Shown here: piece after piece, positions 46,684 through 51,822 of the stretch
Position numbering within the stretch: position 1 is the first letter of the stretch
Layout of the letters: each line of letters opens with the position of its first letter
Origin: Alphaproteobacteria bacterium
Lineage (GTDB): Bacteria; Pseudomonadota; Alphaproteobacteria; ATCC43930; CGMCC-115725
DNA length: 51,822 nucleotides
Assembly: GCA_030041335.1 (NCBI GenBank)
Contig: JASHOB010000178.1
Location: 1 to 51,822 of the forward strand
Direction of reading: 5' to 3'
The notes under the pieces: model-generated
The model's database searches: none
Seen by the model: the letters and a program-made list of their open reading frames with translations, nothing else
What the model was told of the DNA's origin: nothing
Made by a program: the position numbers and the translations under genes

Positions 46684-47643
46684 CTAGCTTCCGCGCAGAC
46701 GTGGATCGGCGGCGGTTGCGCTTTCTTCAGCCGAAAGCCCGGCCGCCGCTTCGCTGGCATTGCGCCGACTGACCAGCCAGATGCCGGACGCCACGAGCGC
46801 CATAGCGAGGATCAGAAGCGGCGTGACATGTTCACCCAGCAGCACCGCGCCGAAGAGCAATCCGAATAGCGGCGTAAGGAAGGAAAAAGCGGCGAGTTGG
46901 GCGGCGGGATAGCGCGTGATCAGCCAGAACCAGGCGAGGTAGGTCGCGAATGCGACCACCACGATCTGCCACGTCAACGCCACCCACGTCAGCATCGTGG
47001 GGTGGATGAATCCCGGCTCGCCGATCGCGACCGACAAGGGTGGCAGCAAGATTGCGGATACCGCAAGCTGATAGAAAAGCGTCTTGTTGGCACTGACGCC
47101 GGAGAGCCAGACCCGTACCGTCACCGTGGTCGCACCCCAAACGAATCCAGCCCCAAGCACCATTGCATCGCCAAGAACCGTGTCGCCTTCGGTCCCGCTC
47201 AGACCTTCCCCGAACGCCACGACAATGCCGAGGAACGCCAGAATCATGCCGGCGATCTGCCGCACCGCCAATCGCTCCGACGGCACCAGCCAATGCGTGC
47301 CGATCGCAACGAAGAACGGCGCACAATAGAGAAACACCACGGCCCGCGACGCCGTGGTGTGATTGAGGCCGACGAAGAGGGCTGCGAACTCCAATGCGAA
47401 CAGCAACCCGGCTGCGACACCGGCAACGAGCGAGCCGTCGCGTGCGAACAGCCTGGTGCCGCGCGCTGCCGACCAAGTCCACACCAACAGCCCCGCGCCG
47501 AGCGAACGCAGCCCCGCGCCGAGGACCGGCGAGATGCCGACGTTTGTGAGCTTGACTGCAACCTGATTGAGCCCCCACACCGTGCACAACAACAGCATCA
47601 ACCCTGCGGCAAGAGCATCTATTTCGCTGCGGCGCTCGGTCAC
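46684..47643 (-). CDS. EamA/DMT-superfamily transporter
   Basis: A 319-residue ten-helix inner-membrane exporter of the drug/metabolite transporter superfamily. It has two EamA repeats: the first begins LMLLLCTVWGLNQVAVK, the second AMVLGAGFVWGATTVTVR. The last helices include FSFLTPLFGLLFGAVLLGE. A GTG at 47643 overlaps the stop of the cupin gene (GTGA); the open frame continues upstream only inside that gene. The substrate is unknown, commonly amino acids or metabolites. It is co-transcribed with the cupin gene. Confidence 0.88.
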   Translation of the reverse strand: MTERRSEIDALAAGLMLLLCTVWGLNQVAVKLTNVGISPVLGAGLRSLGAGLLVWTWSAARGTRLFARDGSLVAGVAAGLLFALEFAALFVGLNHTTASRAVVFLYCAPFFVAIGTHWLVPSERLAVRQIAGMILAFLGIVVAFGEGLSGTEGDTVLGDAMVLGAGFVWGATTVTVRVWLSGVSANKTLFYQLAVSAILLPPLSVAIGEPGFIHPTMLTWVALTWQIVVVAFATYLAWFWLITRYPAAQLAAFSFLTPLFGLLFGAVLLGEHVTPLLILAMALVASGIWLVSRRNASEAAAGLSAEESATAADPRLRGS

Positions 47644-48191
47644 GCCGGCCTCGGATCGCCGTCGATCAGGACAAACGCCATCACGCAATTCTCCTTCGAG
47701 CGGTTGGCCCAGGCGTGACTGGTACCGCGCTGAATGCAGACATCGCCGGCGCGCAACAGCACTTCCTGATCATCGAGAATGAGATAGATCTCGCCGGCAA
47801 TGACGATGCCGAAATCTACCGACCTGGTGCGGTGCATAAAGGGATGCGGCGCCTCTTGCGTCAGCGCATGTTCTGCACCGCCCATCGCGGCAAATGCCGC
47901 GCGCGCCGCCCCGGCGTCGGTGCGACGAAGCTGTTCGCTCTCCGGCTCGAATTCAACAAAGCGGAAGTTGCAGCCATCGGGCAGCGGTTCGAGGTTCATG
48001 GCTTGGGTAACCGGGTCGGGCGCTCCGTGAATCGGCGCCGGCGTGCGGTCGGTCTGCCACAGATTGGTATAAGCGACGCCGGCGCGCCACGGCGAGGTGC
48101 GGATATGGGGGCATGGCGCATCGGCAATCACCGTAGCGCGACCTTTCGCATCATGTCCCGTGACGACGCGTCGCACAGGCCGGATCTGCAT
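47640..48191 (-). CDS. Cupin domain protein
   Basis: A 183-residue protein. The C-terminal cupin barrel runs from about residue 105 with HRTRSVDFGIVIAGEIYLIL and closes with AGDVCIQRGTSHAWANRS, which holds a His for metal binding. The N-terminal 100 residues carry the family pattern IRPVRRVVTGHDAKGRA. Similar proteins are often found with catabolic or oxidoreductase genes, but the reaction is unknown. A GGAGGA site precedes the ATG. It is translationally coupled to the EamA exporter. Confidence 0.86.
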   Translation of the reverse strand: MQIRPVRRVVTGHDAKGRATVIADAPCPHIRTSPWRAGVAYTNLWQTDRTPAPIHGAPDPVTQAMNLEPLPDGCNFRFVEFEPESEQLRRTDAGAARAAFAAMGGAEHALTQEAPHPFMHRTRSVDFGIVIAGEIYLILDDQEVLLRAGDVCIQRGTSHAWANRSKENCVMAFVLIDGDPRPA

Positions 48192-48290
48192 TGGCTCCTC
48201 CTTCTTGATCCTGCCATCAATCCATCGGTCGCGCCGCGGTGCAATCGCCGATCGCTTGGTTGTGGCATGAGCCTCAGGCATGATGGCACG

Positions 48291-49172
48291 ATGCTGAAGC
48301 GTGTGCTGCTCGTCCTGATGATCATTTGCGCGCCCCTCGACGCGCGCGCCGCAATCGTCGTCGCCTCGAAGATCGATACCGAGGGCTCGCTGCTCGGCAA
48401 CATGATCCTGTTGCTGCTGCAACAGCACGGCATTGCCGCCACGGGTAAGCTCCAGCTCGGCCCGACGCAAATCGTGCGTCAGGCGCTCATCGCCGGCGAG
48501 ATCGACGTCTACCCCGAATACACGGGTAACGGTGCCTTCTTTTTTCACCAGGAAAACGATCCGGCGTGGCGTGACGCGGCGGGCGGATATGAGCGCGTCA
48601 AGTCGCTCGATGCGCGCAACGGGCTGGTCTGGCTCACGCCGGCGCCCGCCAACAACACCTGGGCGATCGCGGTGCGCCGCGACCTGAGGCTCGCGACGCT
48701 CGAGGAATTTGCGCGTTACGTCAGCAGCGGCGGTAAGGTACGGCTCGCAGCATCCGCGGAGTTCGTCAACAGTCCGGGTGGCTTGCCCTCGTTCGAAAGG
48801 ACCTACGATTTTGCGCTGACGTCTCGCCAATTGCTGACGCTCGCGGGCGGCAACACGGCCGCCACCACGCGCGCGGCCGCGGAGCACATCTCGTCCGTCA
48901 ATGCGGCGATGGCCTACGGCACCGATGGCGCGCTATCGGTCCTGGGCCTGGTGGCGTTGCGGGACGATCGAGGGGCGCAGATTGTCTACCGGCCTGCGCC
49001 AGTGGTGCGGGAGACGGTCCTGAAAGCCCATCCGAATCTACCCGCGATTCTCGATCCTGTGTTCAGCACCCTGACGCTGCCGACCCTGCAATCGCTCAAT
49101 GCCAAGATATCGATCGATGGATCGGACGCCCGCGCCGTCGCCGCCCACTATTTAGAGACGCTCGCGAAATGA
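48291..49172 (+). CDS. Osmoprotectant-type ABC substrate-binding protein (OsmF/YehZ-like)
   Basis: A 293-residue quaternary-amine binding protein. The signal peptide is LKRVLLVLMIICAPLDARAA. The mature start IVVASKIDTEGSLLGNM and the DVYPEYTGNGAFFF stretch match the glycine betaine/choline OpuAC-like family. The aromatic-rich positions are consistent with a cation-binding box. Two ATG codons are possible (48267, 48291); the latter yields a clean signal peptide. It overlaps the first permease by four bases and starts a complete importer operon. Confidence 0.88.
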   Translation: MLKRVLLVLMIICAPLDARAAIVVASKIDTEGSLLGNMILLLLQQHGIAATGKLQLGPTQIVRQALIAGEIDVYPEYTGNGAFFFHQENDPAWRDAAGGYERVKSLDARNGLVWLTPAPANNTWAIAVRRDLRLATLEEFARYVSSGGKVRLAASAEFVNSPGGLPSFERTYDFALTSRQLLTLAGGNTAATTRAAAEHISSVNAAMAYGTDGALSVLGLVALRDDRGAQIVYRPAPVVRETVLKAHPNLPAILDPVFSTLTLPTLQSLNAKISIDGSDARAVAAHYLETLAK

Positions 49173-50317
49173 ACGGTCGTAACCGCGTTATCCCGGCGCT
49201 GATGGCGACGTACGCGCTTGCCGGCTTTTTCGGGGCCTTCTTAAGCCAAGCGCCGAACCGGCTGCTTTCGGGAACGCCGGTGGCAATCTGGAACGCAGTG
49301 GATCGCCCGATCCTGGTCCTGCTCGTCGCGCTTGCCGGATTGTTGATCGCCTTGTCGCAGCTCGGCGCGTCGCAAAACCTGCACCGCGCGATGCTGCTGT
49401 TCGCGACGGTGCTGCTTCTGCTGCTCCTTGACGGCGCGGGCCGCGGTGCCGCGGCGTTGTCGCAAGGCGCGACTGCCACGTCGCGCGTGTCGCTCGGCTG
49501 GGCCTTCTGGCTGATGACCTTGTGCGCGACATTCGCGATCGTCGACGCCGTACAGCGCCTGAACCTCAAGCCGGAGAAGCAGCTGGCCCTGACCGTCGCC
49601 TTGGTGGCCGCGATCGCGGCCATGACCCTCAGCGGCAGCTTCGACCATTTGTCGCTGTTGCGCGAATTCGCGATGCAGCGCAGCGCCTTCTTTGCCGAGT
49701 TGGCGCGCCATGCCGAATTGGTCATCGGCGCCATGGTGCCGGCCTTGGCCATCGGCGTGCCGTTGGGATTGTGGGGGGCACGCCACCCGCACAGCCGTCC
49801 GGCACTGTTCGGCACGCTTAACATCCTGCAAACGATTCCCTCGGTGGCACTCTTTGGCTTGTTGATCGGGCCGCTTTCGGCACTGGCGGCGGCAATGCCG
49901 GCCCTGGGTGCGCTCGGGATTCGCGGCATCGGCGTTACGCCGGCACTCGTGGCCTTGGTTCTCTATGCGCTGCTGCCGGTGGTGCGCAACAGCGTCGCCG
50001 GCGTCGAGGCCGCAGATCCGGCAATCATCGAGGCGGCTCGCGGCATGGGGTTCACCCCGCGCCAGATTTTCTTCCACGTGCAACTGCCGTTGGGTCTGCC
50101 GGTCTTTATCGCCGGCCTCCGCATCGTGCTGGTACAAACGATCGGCCTCGCCGTGATTGCAGCGCTGATCGGCGGTGGCGGACTGGGCAGCTTTATCTTT
50201 CAGGGCATCGGCCAGTACGCGATTGATCTGGTCCTGCTTGGCGCCCTTCCGGTGACGGCGTTGGCGCTAGCGGCGGATTTTCTGTTGCGGCTCGCTACCG
50301 CTAGGCGGGCGGGATGA
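49169..50317 (+). CDS. Osmoprotectant-type ABC permease 1 (YehY-like)
   Basis: A 382-residue permease. The N-terminal half has four or more extra helices, as in YehY. The C-terminal half is the MetI-like permease core, with the coupling-helix motif EAARGMGFTPRQIFFHVQLP. It pairs with the shorter permease at the end of the operon. Four-base overlaps on both sides. Confidence 0.9.
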   Translation: MNGRNRVIPALMATYALAGFFGAFLSQAPNRLLSGTPVAIWNAVDRPILVLLVALAGLLIALSQLGASQNLHRAMLLFATVLLLLLLDGAGRGAAALSQGATATSRVSLGWAFWLMTLCATFAIVDAVQRLNLKPEKQLALTVALVAAIAAMTLSGSFDHLSLLREFAMQRSAFFAELARHAELVIGAMVPALAIGVPLGLWGARHPHSRPALFGTLNILQTIPSVALFGLLIGPLSALAAAMPALGALGIRGIGVTPALVALVLYALLPVVRNSVAGVEAADPAIIEAARGMGFTPRQIFFHVQLPLGLPVFIAGLRIVLVQTIGLAVIAALIGGGGLGSFIFQGIGQYAIDLVLLGALPVTALALAADFLLRLATARRAG

Positions 50318-51081
50318 TCGAGCTCGATCACGTCAGCCACAGGGTTGGCGACCGCCTCATCGTCGACAACCTATCGCTGACCATTGGCCGCGGTGAGTTC
50401 TGCGCGCTGGTCGGCCCCTCGGGTTCGGGGAAATCGACGACGCTGAAAATGATCAACCGCCTGGTGCCCGCAACCGCGGGCGCCGTCCGGATAGAAGGCC
50501 GCGATGTTGCGGAGCGACCGGCAGAGCAACTCCGCCGCTCGATCGGCTACGTGATCCAGTCGATCGGTCTCTTCCCCCATTGGACGGTCGCCGACAACAT
50601 CGCGACCGTGCCCCGCCTCCTGGACTGGCCCGCGGAGAGGCGGCGCGCGCGCGTGGCGGAGCTGCTTCAGCTACTGCGGCTCGATGGCAACGAGGGGGCG
50701 AAGTATCCGCAACAATTGTCCGGTGGCCAGCAACAGCGCGTCGGCGTGGCGCGGGCACTGGCGGCTGATCCCGACATTCTACTAATGGACGAGCCGTTCG
50801 GCGCTCTTGACCCGATCACCCGCTTGGCATTGCAAACCGAGCTCGCGGCGATCCACCGCCGTCTGGCCAAGACCATTCTGTTCGTCACGCACGATATCGA
50901 CGAAGCGCTGCGGCTCGCCGATCGCGTCGCGATCCTCGATCGCGGTAAGCTCGTGCAACTCGGCTCGCCCCAGGAGATTCTGGCCAATCCCGTTTCGGAT
51001 TTCGTGCGCGAATTTATCGGGGATCCGGAACTTCGCCGGCTCGCGTTGAACATTGCGCGCGCCAAGGATGCAAATGGATGA
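50314..51081 (+). CDS. Osmoprotectant-type ABC ATP-binding protein (YehX-like)
   Basis: A 255-residue ATPase. Walker A is GPSGSGKSTT, the Q-loop region is IGYVIQSIGLFPHW, the signature is LSGGQQQRVGVARAL, Walker B is ILLMDEPFGALDP, and the H-loop is FVTHDIDEAL. There is no C-terminal CBS pair, unlike OpuA/ProV ATPases, so ionic-strength gating through CBS domains is not expected. Confidence 0.93.
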   Translation: MIELDHVSHRVGDRLIVDNLSLTIGRGEFCALVGPSGSGKSTTLKMINRLVPATAGAVRIEGRDVAERPAEQLRRSIGYVIQSIGLFPHWTVADNIATVPRLLDWPAERRRARVAELLQLLRLDGNEGAKYPQQLSGGQQQRVGVARALAADPDILLMDEPFGALDPITRLALQTELAAIHRRLAKTILFVTHDIDEALRLADRVAILDRGKLVQLGSPQEILANPVSDFVREFIGDPELRRLALNIARAKDANG

Positions 51082-51821
51082 GGTCGACGCGCACGCCGTT
51101 GTTCTGGCTGGCGGCCTTCCTCGTCGCTTGGCTCGTTGCCACGCCTTACCTCAAACCGCTCTACGCGGCGCTGTTCCCCGACACCGACCCGCCAGTTTAT
51201 CAGGGCGATACGTTGTTCGATCTGTTCCTGTGGCACGCGCTCGTTGTCCTCGCGGCCAGCACCGCGGCCCTCGTGCTCGGCGTTGGTGGTGGCGTGTTCG
51301 CCACCGCCGACGCGGGGCGCGATTTCCGCGCCAGCGCCAACGTGCTCGCCACGATTGGCCAAACCTTTCCGCCCGTGGCTTTGCTCGCCATCGCGGTGCC
51401 GGCGATCGGCTATGGCTTCTGGCCGACCTTCATCGCGTTGACGCTCTATGGCGTGCTGCCGATCCTCGCCAACACCATGGCCGGCATCGAAGCGGTTCCG
51501 GCGGCTGTCCGCGATGCCGCGCGGGGCATGGGCCTGTCGCCGGCGCAAATTCTGCGCCAAGTGGAGTTGCCCCTGGCTCTGCCCGTGATTCTCGCCGGCG
51601 TCCGCACCTCGGTGATCATCAATATCGGCACCGCAGCGCTCGGTTCCACCGTCGGCGCGGACACGCTCGGTGCGCCGATCATCGAAGGGCTCGTGGTCGA
51701 CAAGCTTGCCTATATCATTCAGGGCGGCGTCGCGGTGGCGTTGATGGCGATCGTGACCGATCTCGGCTTCGAGCAGTTACAGCGCCGCATGGTAAGATAC
51801 CAGTCGGTGCCTTACGCCTAA
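51078..51821 (+). CDS. Osmoprotectant-type ABC permease 2 (YehW-like)
   Basis: A 247-residue permease with about six helices and the coupling motif RDAARGMGLSPAQILRQVELP, plus GTAALGSTVGADTLGAPI near the end. It completes the binding protein-permease-ATPase-permease set. Its stop is the last codon of the window, so downstream genes are unseen. Confidence 0.92.
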   Translation: MRSTRTPLFWLAAFLVAWLVATPYLKPLYAALFPDTDPPVYQGDTLFDLFLWHALVVLAASTAALVLGVGGGVFATADAGRDFRASANVLATIGQTFPPVALLAIAVPAIGYGFWPTFIALTLYGVLPILANTMAGIEAVPAAVRDAARGMGLSPAQILRQVELPLALPVILAGVRTSVIINIGTAALGSTVGADTLGAPIIEGLVVDKLAYIIQGGVAVALMAIVTDLGFEQLQRRMVRYQSVPYA

Positions 51822-51822
51822 T

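Overview
This is a GC-rich (roughly 60-65 % by eye), densely coded chromosomal segment of an alphaproteobacterium. The main evidence is an RpoH sigma factor with the RpoH box, a pet operon for a three-subunit cytochrome bc1 complex with short cytochrome c1, gatCAB next to ruvX, the rpe / heparinase II-III / purH block, and rpmH-rnpA-yidD-yidC-engB-argB. I cannot fix the order; a Rhodospirillales- or Hyphomicrobiales-like soil or aquatic organism fits. I see no insertion sequence, prophage, CRISPR array, tRNA or rRNA.

Layout. 1-3.9 kb (minus strand): ruvX, a CaiB/BaiF CoA-transferase, a DUF488 protein, a degenerate PAP2 membrane protein and rpoH. 3.95-7.2 kb (plus): gatCAB with 4-base overlaps. 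7.2-15.7 kb (minus): upp, manC, a small conserved protein, an NmrA-like reductase, purH, a heparinase-like protein, rpe and hemF. 15.9-18.6 kb (plus): petABC, divergent from hemF. 18.7-20.3 kb (minus): a membrane-anchored glutamate-synthase-like FMN/Fe-S protein. 20.4-24.2 kb (plus): three tandem paralogous periplasmic binding proteins without permease or ATPase genes. 24.3-25.7 kb (plus): an HNH endonuclease and a DUF4743-Nudix hydrolase. 26-27.1 kb: a lone radical SAM protein. 27.2-31.4 kb (minus): the ribosomal protein L34 / RNase P / membrane insertase cluster plus argB. 31.5-38.2 kb (minus): two tiny membrane proteins, a flavin monooxygenase-like protein, an HD-domain protein, a DinG/XPD-type helicase and a two-domain VOC protein. 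38.2-41 kb (plus): a divergent MarR regulator, DUF952, pyrD and a HAD-IIA protein. 41-45.5 kb (minus): a likely four-gene operon of peptide-type binding protein, GMC oxidoreductase, small secreted protein and metallo-beta-lactamase-fold hydrolase, divergent from an amidohydrolase at 45.6-46.6 kb. 46.7-48.2 kb: cupin and EamA exporter. 48.3-51.8 kb: a complete four-gene osmoprotectant-type ABC importer.

Most of the window is core metabolism and information processing. The less ordinary parts are the triplicated binding proteins (patchwork similarity, four conserved cysteines, and a 5'-UTR hairpin before the third copy), the uptake/oxidation operon around the GMC oxidoreductase, a strong hairpin filling the gap before the DUF952 gene, and several enzymes with altered catalytic motifs (HAD DLW, amidohydrolase FPH, PAP2). 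Several promoters can be read as TTGACN with 17-18-base spacers and -10 boxes such as TAGCTT, TAAGCT or TAAGGT. Nothing here is clearly a new defence or mobile system.
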